Shown here: piece after piece, positions 53,512 through 62,264 of the stretch
Layout: each line of letters opens with the position of its first letter
How positions within the stretch are numbered: position 1 is the stretch's first letter
Source: Shewanella sp. GD04112
GTDB taxonomy: Bacteria > Pseudomonadota > Gammaproteobacteria > Enterobacterales > Shewanellaceae
Direction: 5' to 3'
NCBI RefSeq assembly: GCF_029835735.1
Contig: NZ_JAOEAL010000001.1
Span: forward strand, 2,790,001 to 2,854,000
Length of the DNA: 64,000 bases
The notes under the pieces: model-generated
The model's database searches: none
Seen by the model: only the letters and a program-made list of their open reading frames with translations
What the model was told of the DNA's origin: nothing
Translations under genes and position numbers: made by a program

Positions 53512-54378
53512 TTGATTTCTACTCGTCTAACACCCCTATTGATCGCTCTACTCGGCAGCAGTCCTGTGCTGGCGGGGGAATTGAGCCTTGAGTTAGGGGG
53601 ATTTTATTCACAGTCTGATACCAATATGGAGGTGACGAACCCGACCACGGGCAATAACTTCACCTTAGACTATGAATCCGATCTGCAACTGGCCGAGAAT
53701 GAGTTTTTACCCTTTGTTGAAGTCAATTATCACTTTAACGAGCGGCATAATATTTACCTCGACTGGAAACAACTTCACCGCAGCGCCGAAACCCAAGCCT
53801 TATCCAAACCCTTTCAAATCGAAATAAACGACACCATTTACGACATTAAAGCTGGCGGCAAGCTCAACTCCACCTTAAATATTGATATTCTGCGCCTCGG
53901 TTACGGTTACGATGCCATCCAAGGCAGCGACTACGATGTGGGCATTTCCCTTGGTTTGCACACCATGTTTATCAAGACAGGCTTTGAAGGCGTCATCGGT
54001 GTCTGCCATGCCTCTGAGCTGCTGAACAATGTTTGTGGTAGCCAAGCCATCCCCCGCATCGTCGATGAAAATGTCACCGCACCTTTGCCGGATTTTGGCA
54101 TCTATGCCAACTATGAATTTATCCCCGGCTGGAAGCTGACGACCCATGCCCAGTATTTCTACATCAAACTCAATGATGTAAAGGGCGAACTGGTAGATGT
54201 TAAACTCGGCATCGATGCCAATATCACCGATAACTGGCGCATGAGCGTGGCCTACAACTACTACAAGGTCGATGTGGATATCGCCCAAAAATCACCGAAT
54301 AAAGATACTCAAATCGCCGACTACAACATTTACTACAGTTTTATCGGCCCGATGCTTTCGGTCAGCTATACCTTCTAA
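53512..54378 (+). CDS. Outer-membrane beta-barrel protein of unknown function
   Basis: 288 residues from a TTG start at 53512, which has GGAG 5 bases upstream and begins a normal signal peptide (LTPLLIALLGSSPVLAGEL). The longer frame from 53425 is unlikely. The mature protein is made of alternating amphipathic strands rich in Tyr, Asn and Asp and ends in VSYTF, the C-terminal Phe of outer-membrane barrels. A Cys pair (VCHASELLNNVCG) lies mid-protein. Family not recognised with confidence. Confidence 0.75.
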   Translation: MISTRLTPLLIALLGSSPVLAGELSLELGGFYSQSDTNMEVTNPTTGNNFTLDYESDLQLAENEFLPFVEVNYHFNERHNIYLDWKQLHRSAETQALSKPFQIEINDTIYDIKAGGKLNSTLNIDILRLGYGYDAIQGSDYDVGISLGLHTMFIKTGFEGVIGVCHASELLNNVCGSQAIPRIVDENVTAPLPDFGIYANYEFIPGWKLTTHAQYFYIKLNDVKGELVDVKLGIDANITDNWRMSVAYNYYKVDVDIAQKSPNKDTQIADYNIYYSFIGPMLSVSYTF

Positions 54379-54387
54379 TAGATTGAT

Positions 54388-54428
54388 AAGCATAAAAAAA
54401 GGACGCCTAGGCGTCCTTTTTTATGCTT
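54388..54428. terminator. Bidirectional terminator between outer-membrane protein and M28 peptidase genes
   Basis: A nearly perfect 41-base palindrome with GGACGC-ctag-GCGTCC centre and long A/T arms between convergent genes. Confidence 0.9.
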
Positions 54429-54435
54429 AATATGA

Positions 54436-56037
54436 TTACTTTTTACGACCGTCTTGCTCACGCTTGGTCTTAAAGTCTGATGCCTCTACCCAATGTGGCC
54501 AATCGGTGCCATTGGCTAAGGTGGTTAGCATGCTCGCCATCAGCTCTAAATCCTGCTTTACCCCTTCGAGGGTCCAGTTAGGATCATAATCATCGGCGCC
54601 CTTGTGGTATTTGTGGGCAATATAGTCAGGATCCGTATCCCCAAGGCTCATAAATAACAAGCCGGGCACGCCTTGTTGGGCCAGCGCGAAGTGATCCGAT
54701 CTAAACATCAAACCATTTTGTGGTCTTGGATCGCCCTTCACCACCCGTCCCTGCGCCTTAGCGGCCTTATCCAAATACGTTTCTAACTCAGATACCCCCT
54801 CACCATAGCGCAGAATATAATCCACACCTTGGTTCATATTCATGCCGTCGATATTCAAAAACGACACGATATTTTTGGTCGGCACACTCGGATGCTGAGC
54901 GAAATGCTGGGCGCCAATTAAGCCGGTTTCCTCGGCAGTAAAGGCACTAAACAGAATCGAACGCTCAAGCGGCGCACTTTGCGCTTGTTTGGCAAAGTAA
55001 CGTGCCAGCGCCAACACACCCGCCACGCCACTGGCGTTATCCACGGCGCCATTGATGATCTCAGGCTTACCATCTTCAATGACTGTACCCAGATGATCCC
55101 AATGGGCATGCATCATCACCACTTCATCGGGGCGACTCTTGCCGGGCAACAGTGCCGCCACATTGTGGGATTCGGCGCGCTCAATCGTATTATTTAAACT
55201 CACATTCGCCTTTAACTTTAAGGGAATGGCCTTAAAGTTTGGCTTGGCGGCTTGTTGCTTTAAGGTATCGAAGTCCATGCCGGCCTTAGCAAAAATCTTA
55301 TTGGCGACATCATGTTGCACCCAGCCCATCACGCCCACCGGCCCTTGATTATTATTGGCATCGATCAAGGTGAATTTAGTGCCGGTATTGGAGTTTTGCA
55401 CCACGCCCCAGCCATAGGCGGCAGGTGCCGTCTCATGGACGATAAATACCGCTTCGGCGCCTTGACGCGCGGCCTCTTCGTATTTGTAAGTCCAGCGACC
55501 ATAGTAGGTCATGGCATTACCTTTAAATACCTTGGGATCTTGAGTAGCAAAACCTGGGTCATTGACGAGCACAATCACGGTTTTGCCTTTGACATCTAGG
55601 CCCTGATAGTCATTCCAACCATATTCAGGCGCATTAATGCCATAACCGACAAACACCACATCGCTATTACTGAGGTTGACTTTATCGCTAATTCTCTGGG
55701 TTCTAGCCGTAAATTCACTGCCATTGGCAAACTTGAGTCCGCCGATATCCAGTTGCATGTTTTGATCGGCGGTGATTTTCGCTAGCGGTACCGCCTGCAA
55801 ATAGCTGTCGCCAAACCCCGGCTTAAGCCCCATCTCTTTAAAGGCTTTCTCAAGGTAATCAATCGTCAGCTGCTCGCCTTCAGATAAGGGCGCGCGACCG
55901 CCGAAGGCATCACTGGCTAAGGTTTTAACGTCGGTGCGATACTGGCCGAGATCCAAGCTGTCACTGAAGGAAGATGCGGCCATAGCAGGCAGTGACAGTA
56001 AGGAACCTAGGGCACCGGCAAGGATGAAATTTTTCAA
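54436..56037 (-). CDS. Secreted M28 family zinc metallopeptidase
   Basis: 533 residues from a TTG start at 56037, chosen because GGGAG lies 6 bases upstream and the result is a clean signal peptide (FILAGALGSLLSLPAMAASS). A protease-associated (PA) insert is followed by the M28 dizinc core: HAHWDHLG (His), NGAVDNASGVAG (bridging Asp), FTAEETGLIG (Glu pair), LNIDGMNM (Asp) and HKYHKGADD (His). All metal ligands are present, so an active aminopeptidase is expected in the periplasm or outside. Confidence 0.92.
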   Translation of the reverse strand: MKNFILAGALGSLLSLPAMAASSFSDSLDLGQYRTDVKTLASDAFGGRAPLSEGEQLTIDYLEKAFKEMGLKPGFGDSYLQAVPLAKITADQNMQLDIGGLKFANGSEFTARTQRISDKVNLSNSDVVFVGYGINAPEYGWNDYQGLDVKGKTVIVLVNDPGFATQDPKVFKGNAMTYYGRWTYKYEEAARQGAEAVFIVHETAPAAYGWGVVQNSNTGTKFTLIDANNNQGPVGVMGWVQHDVANKIFAKAGMDFDTLKQQAAKPNFKAIPLKLKANVSLNNTIERAESHNVAALLPGKSRPDEVVMMHAHWDHLGTVIEDGKPEIINGAVDNASGVAGVLALARYFAKQAQSAPLERSILFSAFTAEETGLIGAQHFAQHPSVPTKNIVSFLNIDGMNMNQGVDYILRYGEGVSELETYLDKAAKAQGRVVKGDPRPQNGLMFRSDHFALAQQGVPGLLFMSLGDTDPDYIAHKYHKGADDYDPNWTLEGVKQDLELMASMLTTLANGTDWPHWVEASDFKTKREQDGRKK

Positions 56038-56221
56038 GACTTTCTCCCAAGTTATTATCATTATTTAATTTTAGCGATAAACTCTATCATATCCCCCAAC
56101 GCTTTTGGCAGGTAATTCAGCCTGCATTTGGGCATTAGTTGTAACGGGATTTAACGAGCAAAACTTTTTACCCAAATGTGGTATACCAAGTTTATCGAGT
56201 TATTTTTATTGGGATGTATCC

Positions 56222-57247
56222 ATGTCACGAGATTTATTACAAACCGCAGCCTTAAATCTTAAAAAAGCGGTTCCCTTAATGCTCAAGCATCAAATTCCCA
56301 CCACTCCAATCAATTATGCCCTGTGGTATACCTACGTGGGCGAACAAAACCCAGCGTTAAACGCACAGCTTGATACGGTTATCGCCCACTACAACACTTG
56401 CCCGCCAGTCAGTAGCGAGTTGTTGTTTCGCCAGTATGTCGCCGATCCGGTTGAGTTGGATGTTCGCGATATGCGGCTCAACCTTGAGGCCATGGCCACT
56501 GAGCTGTCGCAATCGATTCGGGATACCAATCTCGATGCAACTGAGTTCCAGACCTGTATTAACAACAACTTTGCCAAACTCAATGGCATTGAAGAAGGCG
56601 CGCTTAGCGTCGAGCAAGTGCTGGATTTAGTGCGTAATTTGGTGAAAGAGTCCGAGAATATTCGCTCGAGCACTGAGTATTTCACTTCCCAGTTACAAAA
56701 AGCGCAGACTGAGATTGATGCGTTAAAACAAAAGCTTGAAAAATCAGAGAAAGATGTACTTTACGATGCACTCACGGGCTGTTTAAACCGCCGCGCCTTC
56801 GACGCCGACCTCGCCGGCATGTTGGCACAGGCCCCCGAGGGCACCTGTCTTATCTTGGTCGATATCGATCACTTTAAAGCCTTTAACGACAACTATGGCC
56901 ACCAGCTGGGCGATCAAGTATTAAGAGCTGTATCAAAGCGTTTGCAGGAAGCCTGTCGGGATGGCTGTAAGTTGTACCGCTTCGGCGGCGAGGAGTTTGC
57001 GATTATCGTGCCGAAAAGCCAACTGCGTATTGCGCGGCAACTGGCCGAGGCCATGCGCCGTGGGCTCGAGAAACTCAGCCTCAAGGATAGGCGCAAAGAC
57101 CAACGTATCGACAATATCACCGCCTCCTTCGGTGTCGCCCAGTGGCAGGAAAAACAAGTCGCTATTCACCTCATCGAAAGAGCGGATATGCTACTTTACG
57201 AAGCCAAACGCTTAGGTCGAAATCGGGTGATGCCGATGAGCAACTAG
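56222..57247 (+). CDS. GGDEF diguanylate cyclase
   Basis: A 341-residue soluble protein making cyclic di-GMP. The N-terminal helical region (about 1-165, with TPINYALWYTYVGEQNPALN) is of a kind seen in several gammaproteobacterial cyclases. A coiled coil (LQKAQTEIDALKQKLEKSEK) leads into the GGDEF domain. The signature is GGEEF (255-259), which is active. The inhibitory I-site, normally RxxD five residues before, reads RDGC, so feedback inhibition is probably lost. The Met at 56222 is preferred to the frame start at 56105 because it fits the family. Confidence 0.92.
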   Translation: MSRDLLQTAALNLKKAVPLMLKHQIPTTPINYALWYTYVGEQNPALNAQLDTVIAHYNTCPPVSSELLFRQYVADPVELDVRDMRLNLEAMATELSQSIRDTNLDATEFQTCINNNFAKLNGIEEGALSVEQVLDLVRNLVKESENIRSSTEYFTSQLQKAQTEIDALKQKLEKSEKDVLYDALTGCLNRRAFDADLAGMLAQAPEGTCLILVDIDHFKAFNDNYGHQLGDQVLRAVSKRLQEACRDGCKLYRFGGEEFAIIVPKSQLRIARQLAEAMRRGLEKLSLKDRRKDQRIDNITASFGVAQWQEKQVAIHLIERADMLLYEAKRLGRNRVMPMSN

Positions 57248-57249
57248 CT

Positions 57250-57289
57250 CGAACAAAAAGGCAGAACTCTGGTTCTGCCTTTTTGTTCA
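57250..57289. terminator. Terminator of the diguanylate cyclase gene
   Basis: A long inverted repeat GAACAAAAAGGCAGAAC / GTTCTGCCTTTTTGTTC with a 4-base loop. Confidence 0.9.
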
Positions 57290-57475
57290 TCACGCCGGTT
57301 TTCACGCCATGCCCATCACACCATGGTTATCATGCTTTGATTGTCGTGAGCTTTAGCAGCTTAGCTCCCTCCCCTTATCTCACCGACTTATTTACATGCT
57401 TATCTTCATGTTAGAACTTGCACAAAGCTGTCAACTCAACGCTTTTAAATAATTTTTTGGATAAAAGCGTTGCCG

Positions 57476-58165
57476 CTAGGCCACCTTTTGAACCATCGCC
57501 TGAGTGGCCATCGTTTCAGCGGATTGTACTGCAGCGGGCTCGGGTTCGATCGGAATAGCCTGCACCACAAAACGCAGTTCAGCCCCGCCTTGCAGCGCAT
57601 CGAAGGGATAGCAAGTGATCAGGGTTAAACGATTATCCTCACTTGGCGCCATCAATTCAGTTTGTGATTCGTGCACTACTTCGGTCGCCACCACTTGGTA
57701 AACAATTTCTTTGCCCGTCGCGGTTTGCAGCGCCAAACGGCGTCCAACACTGATGCCATTTAACATCGCAAAATGCGTATCCCTGTGCCCTGCAATCACA
57801 GTGTTACCTTGCGCGCCAGCGGGCGCACTCGATAGCACTAAAGCTGGCCCGAAGGCCAAATTACGACCAGATGCGCCCGCCAGCACATATAAGCTGTCGT
57901 TGGATGCCGGACCATCGAAGTGATTCGGTCTTTTAGCCTGCTCGATGGAGAGCTTAGCCACGGGATAGGTATCGGCCCAGGACCAAGGTTTATGGGATTG
58001 ACCATCGATTAAGGTTTTAGCCCAGGCTTGTTCAATCAAATATTGGGCAAAGTGTGCTTTCGCTTGCATATAGAATCCTTTTCCAAACAACGTGATGCCG
58101 AGTAATACCAATCCCACCAGCAACCCTATTTGTATCTGTTGAGTCATGCGCCTACTCATGGACAT
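57476..58165 (-). CDS. Class GN sortase (dedicated marine-type sortase)
   Basis: A transpeptidase of the sortase fold anchored by an N-terminal helix (IQIGLLVGLVLLGITLFGKGF). 229 residues with the catalytic triad His127 (AGHRDTHF), Cys185 (TLITCYPF) and Arg198 (GAELRF). Class GN sortases of Gram-negative bacteria work with one target encoded next door. Here the VIT/VWA protein gene ends 3 bases upstream, and the PdsO, PdsR and PdsS genes complete the locus. The anchoring partner in a Gram-negative envelope is not established. Confidence 0.93.
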   Translation of the reverse strand: MSMSRRMTQQIQIGLLVGLVLLGITLFGKGFYMQAKAHFAQYLIEQAWAKTLIDGQSHKPWSWADTYPVAKLSIEQAKRPNHFDGPASNDSLYVLAGASGRNLAFGPALVLSSAPAGAQGNTVIAGHRDTHFAMLNGISVGRRLALQTATGKEIVYQVVATEVVHESQTELMAPSEDNRLTLITCYPFDALQGGAELRFVVQAIPIEPEPAAVQSAETMATQAMVQKVA

Positions 58166-58168
58166 GAC

Positions 58169-60457
58169 TCAGCCGTTCAGCGCTAATGACAGCGCGCGTT
58201 GCTGCCGCTGCTGGCGACGAATCGACAGTGCCAACATCAAGGCAAGCAGTAACACGCTGCCCCCTAAGAGCATGTCGAAACGGCTCGAGGTCGATGTTTG
58301 TGGCAAAACGCCCATTGGCTGCCACCCCAAAGGTAAATGCTGGCGCACCACAGCATCGCGGCTCATGGCATTGCTGGTGATGGGGGTTAAATCCACCGCA
58401 ACCAAGCTGGTATAGGGGCTGACTAAGTGATAGTTCATCGACAACGCCGTGACCTGTTGTTTGACCTTGTCATCGTTAGCGCCGTTTTTACTCAGCTCTA
58501 AGGCCGCAATCTGTTTGCGGGCCCAGAGTAAATCGAGTCCCGCAGCTGGCTGCGCTACATCAGTTGCAGAATGACTTGTGTCATTGGCTTGCAAAGATAA
58601 CGACTGTTGCCAGTTTTTATGGCCCTGACGACCGGAGATCACCAGTTCCTGAGGCTCACGAGGGTGGCGCTTTAGGCTGATCAATACCGGCTCACCACGG
58701 TAAAGATCGGGTATAGGTGCGGGCCAGTAATCAGGCACAGAACCATCGTCAAAGCGCACCTGCAAATCGGTCAGTACCGGATACTGGATTTTGGCTAGCA
58801 ACTGGCTGATCTTTTGCTCCACTTCATCCACATCACCAATGTAAGTAAAAGTACCGCGCCCAAGTTCAGCCGCACGCTGCATAAAATGGGAGTTCGGCGC
58901 CGAGCCAATGCCAACGGTGAAAAGACGATTGTCGCCGATTTGATTGCGGATTAACTCAAATAGCGCCGACTCATTGCCGACGGAGCCATCAGTCATAAAG
59001 ATCACTTGTCTTAGCGACTTATCCTCAGCCGACGCTGTGTTAAACGCCTGTCTTGGCAGCGCGGCATTTAAAGCCTGCGCCATTTCGGTGCCGCCATCGG
59101 CCTGCAAACGATTCACAAACTGACGTGCCATGGCGAGATTAGTCGTGGTCGCGGGCAGTGGTGTTGTCGATAATAAAGACACATCGGAATTAAATTCGAT
59201 AATGTTAAAACTATCCTGTGGCCTTAAACCGCGCAGCGCATAACGCAGGGCATTTTTCGCCTGAATGATGGAATCTCCCGCCATCGACCCCGAAGTATCA
59301 ATCACTAAAATAAGCTCACGGGGCAAGTTCAGTTGTTCACTTGCATCGACTTTGGGCGGCAGGACCATCACTAAGCTGTAGTTATCTGTGTTGTTGCTAT
59401 TGCTATTCCCATCGACACTGGCAGTTGAATGACTATCCGCACTCGCATTATCGTCCTGCGAAACATGGGTTTTGCCCGCTTGGTTGAATACCCAAGCCAT
59501 GGGACTGGTGCCCTGCTTAAGACGCCATTGCAGCACAAAGTCACGATTAGCGGGCACGCGATTAGCCAAGGCCGCCGTCAGTTGGCCCTGTTTTTCATCA
59601 ATCGTAATGGGATGATACGGACTCACTACGGCGGATTTATCCACGCCTTCACCGAGCTTGACCTTAATATCGGCTTTAAGCACGGGATCGGCCTCACTAT
59701 TGGCATCGCGGATCGGGGCAATAATTCGGTCAGCATCGAAGACTTGGCTGCTGGTCACGCGCTCACCATTGTTTCCGCCTAGCGTTAACCCAGGGATATA
59801 GCGCGGCGCCACCACCAACGGAAAACGTAGGCTAAAGAGACCATCTTCATAATGAATGGTTTCTTGATAGCTGATTTCGACCACCAACTCCTCATCGGGA
59901 GCGAGGTTAGCGACTTCGGTCGTGAACATATTGGGCCGTTCTTGGCTGACTAGACTGGCGCGTTTCCCTTCGGCTTTGGCCTGCTCGAAAATCTGTTTTG
60001 CTTGCTGTTTTGGGTGAATTTGACCTTCGATGATCCGCTCACCAATGTGCAAACGCAGTGAGTCCACAGCCGCCTCATTGGGTAAAGGGAACAGATAACG
60101 ACCATTGAGGACAAATCCCGTTTGATTACTGAAAACCTGCTTTACGCTCACCCTATTGGTCAGCCCCGAGACCAGCATCGACACTTGCGTGTCCACGGGT
60201 AAGGACGGCATTAAACGGCCGCTGGCGGTTTGATACACCAGCATCCCTTGGGTGACATCGTCGAAACTAAACGCTGGCAATGTGCTCGCCGTGTGTTCAT
60301 CAAAGGTTGCGGCAATATTTTGCGACGCCGATAAGGTGCCCACACTGTTCGGTGAGGCTAACACCGCAAATGGTAGCCCCCAACAAATGGAGGCGCCGAT
60401 CACTAGCATCGCCAGTGTTTGACAAACTTCTTTTACCCTTTTCCCTGTGATCATCAC
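58169..60457 (-). CDS. Marine proteobacterial sortase target protein, VIT and VWA domains
   Basis: A 762-residue exported protein. Signal segment (CQTLAMLVIGASICWGLPFAVLA), VIT domain (about 100-230; VSMLVSGLTNRVSVKQVFSN, QAKQIFEQAKAEGKRASLVS), VWA domain with a full MIDAS (LVIDTSGSMAGDS; later MTDGSVGNE), and a C-terminal sorting signal: LPQTS (718-722), a hydrophobic helix and a basic tail RRQQRQQR. This is the TIGR03788-type target of the adjacent sortase. GTG 60457 and ATG 60454 are both possible starts; AGGAG lies upstream. Confidence 0.93.
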   Translation of the reverse strand: MMITGKRVKEVCQTLAMLVIGASICWGLPFAVLASPNSVGTLSASQNIAATFDEHTASTLPAFSFDDVTQGMLVYQTASGRLMPSLPVDTQVSMLVSGLTNRVSVKQVFSNQTGFVLNGRYLFPLPNEAAVDSLRLHIGERIIEGQIHPKQQAKQIFEQAKAEGKRASLVSQERPNMFTTEVANLAPDEELVVEISYQETIHYEDGLFSLRFPLVVAPRYIPGLTLGGNNGERVTSSQVFDADRIIAPIRDANSEADPVLKADIKVKLGEGVDKSAVVSPYHPITIDEKQGQLTAALANRVPANRDFVLQWRLKQGTSPMAWVFNQAGKTHVSQDDNASADSHSTASVDGNSNSNNTDNYSLVMVLPPKVDASEQLNLPRELILVIDTSGSMAGDSIIQAKNALRYALRGLRPQDSFNIIEFNSDVSLLSTTPLPATTTNLAMARQFVNRLQADGGTEMAQALNAALPRQAFNTASAEDKSLRQVIFMTDGSVGNESALFELIRNQIGDNRLFTVGIGSAPNSHFMQRAAELGRGTFTYIGDVDEVEQKISQLLAKIQYPVLTDLQVRFDDGSVPDYWPAPIPDLYRGEPVLISLKRHPREPQELVISGRQGHKNWQQSLSLQANDTSHSATDVAQPAAGLDLLWARKQIAALELSKNGANDDKVKQQVTALSMNYHLVSPYTSLVAVDLTPITSNAMSRDAVVRQHLPLGWQPMGVLPQTSTSSRFDMLLGGSVLLLALMLALSIRRQQRQQRALSLALNG

Positions 60458-60499
60458 GAAGGCTCCTGATCTTGATTGAATACGATTGATATTGTTGAA

Positions 60500-61294
60500 T
60501 TATTCGGTCACACGGCTCGCCATCAGCCCTTGGTTAGGCTGCATAGTCAGAGTGACTCGGCGATCGAACACATCGGATTCACTATCTTGCTGATCATTGA
60601 GTGGCATTCTGGCGCCGAAGGCTTGGGTGGTGATCCGCTCAGGGGCTACGCCTTGCTTAATCAAATATCCCCGCACTTCTAACAAACGTTGCTCCGAGAG
60701 CGCTTGGTTGTAGGCCAGATCACCGCGACGGTCGGCATAACCTTTCAGCTCGAGATTGGACTCGCTCGAGCGCTTCATCATCTTGGCGACATTGTCTAAT
60801 TGGGGCAAAAAATGGCTTTCAAGCTCCGACGAACCTGTACGAAACTGCACATTCATACCCAGCGCCAACTCACTTAACAGTTGTTGTTGCTCGGCGAGCA
60901 GTTCATCCAGTTGCTTTTGGGTTGAGGCGTATTCGGCGGCGCGTTGCTCGCTGGCCTGTTGTTTGGCCGATAAGCTCGCCAGTTGTTGGCGCTGCAGGGC
61001 AATATGCTGTTGCTGGGTTTTAACCGTGTCGGTATCGGAGACCGATTGGCCAATTAAGGTGCCGGTAAATCCACCGATAATGGCGCCAACGGGCCCGCCC
61101 ACTAGGGCGCCAAGTAACGCTCCGCCGCCAAGACCTATCAGCGCTTCGCCATCATCCTCATCTTGCTCAAGCATCTCAGTCTGTGGCTCGGAGAGCACAG
61201 GTTGATTTTGCAAGGAAACCCTTGCCGATACGCTAGCGATGGGCGCGGCGAATACACTCAGTACCAAGATATTAATCAGCGTCTTTTTCATCAT
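60500..61294 (-). CDS. pdsO: Sortase-system-associated OmpA family protein PdsO
   Basis: 264 residues: signal peptide, a glycine-zipper hydrophobic region (ALIGLGGGALLGALVGGPVG), a Gln-rich coiled coil (about 90-140), and an OmpA-like peptidoglycan-binding domain (VQFRTGSSELESHFLPQL, LELKGYADRRGD, LSEQRLLEVRGYLIKQGV). It is the upstream gene of the sortase operon (43 bases before the target). It probably links the system to peptidoglycan. Confidence 0.92.
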   Translation of the reverse strand: MMKKTLINILVLSVFAAPIASVSARVSLQNQPVLSEPQTEMLEQDEDDGEALIGLGGGALLGALVGGPVGAIIGGFTGTLIGQSVSDTDTVKTQQQHIALQRQQLASLSAKQQASEQRAAEYASTQKQLDELLAEQQQLLSELALGMNVQFRTGSSELESHFLPQLDNVAKMMKRSSESNLELKGYADRRGDLAYNQALSEQRLLEVRGYLIKQGVAPERITTQAFGARMPLNDQQDSESDVFDRRVTLTMQPNQGLMASRVTE

Positions 61295-61539
61295 CTCATT
61301 CCTTTTGATTTGTGCTGCGCTTACCCGCCTAAGTCATTAGCGCGGCGGGTAAAACGGAATGAGCTTATTAAACACAAGCGCCATGGCATAAGCGGGGATG
61401 GAAAATGGCAATGCGACTATCAATTGTGGCAACAAAATGGCAATTGCATTTGGGAGCTTTTCTCAGAAATAAATTCCTGTATAGTCACGAAAACTTATCC
61501 CCAGACACTTAGTCCCAGCAGTCAATAGGAAGATGGCTA

Positions 61540-62232
61540 ATGAAACGTATCGCCATTGTGGAAGATGAAGCGGCCATTCGCGAAAATTACAAGGATGTGT
61601 TGCAGCAACACGGTTACAGTGTGCAAACCTATGCCGACAGGCCATCTGCCATGTTGGCGTTTAATACCCGTCTGCCGGATCTAGCCATTATCGATATCGG
61701 CCTTGGCAATGAGATTGACGGCGGTTTTATGCTGTGTCAGTCCCTGCGTGCCATGTCGAACACATTGCCAATCATCTTCTTAACCGCGCGGGATAGCGAT
61801 TTTGATACTGTGTGCGGCCTGCGTTTAGGCGCCGATGATTACCTGAGCAAAGAAGTGAGCTTCCCCCATTTGACCGCGCGTTTAGCCGCGCTGTTTCGCC
61901 GCTCTGAGTTAGCCACCAGCCAAACGCCGCAGGAAAATTTACTGGAGCGCGGACCGCTTACTATCGACGCCAATCGGATGCAGGTTTCTTGGAACCAGAT
62001 CCCGATTGAGTTAACCGTTACCGAGTTTTGGATGGTGCACGCCCTTGCCAAGCACCCGGGGCACGTCCGTAGTCGCCATGAGCTGATGCAAGAGGCGAAG
62101 ATTTTTGTCGATGACAGCACTATTACTTCCCATGTGAAGCGCATCCGTAAGAAGTTTATGGCCGCCGCGCCCGAATTTGATTGTATTGATACCGTTTATG
62201 GCATGGGCTATCGCTGGGACAGCCTAGCCTAA
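61540..62232 (+). CDS. pdsR: Dedicated sortase system response regulator PdsR
   Basis: A 230-residue OmpR/PhoB-type regulator: receiver domain with acidic pocket IVEDE, phospho-acceptor Asp52 (IIDIGLG) and Lys104 (YLSKEV), then a winged-helix DNA-binding domain (ELTVTEFWMVHALAKHPGHV, TVYGMGYRWDSL). Divergent from pdsO with a 245-base gap that probably carries its binding sites. PdsS follows after 32 bases. Confidence 0.92.
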   Translation: MKRIAIVEDEAAIRENYKDVLQQHGYSVQTYADRPSAMLAFNTRLPDLAIIDIGLGNEIDGGFMLCQSLRAMSNTLPIIFLTARDSDFDTVCGLRLGADDYLSKEVSFPHLTARLAALFRRSELATSQTPQENLLERGPLTIDANRMQVSWNQIPIELTVTEFWMVHALAKHPGHVRSRHELMQEAKIFVDDSTITSHVKRIRKKFMAAAPEFDCIDTVYGMGYRWDSLA

Positions 62233-62264
62233 ACCATGCCAAGTAGCAGATTAGCCAGCATTCT

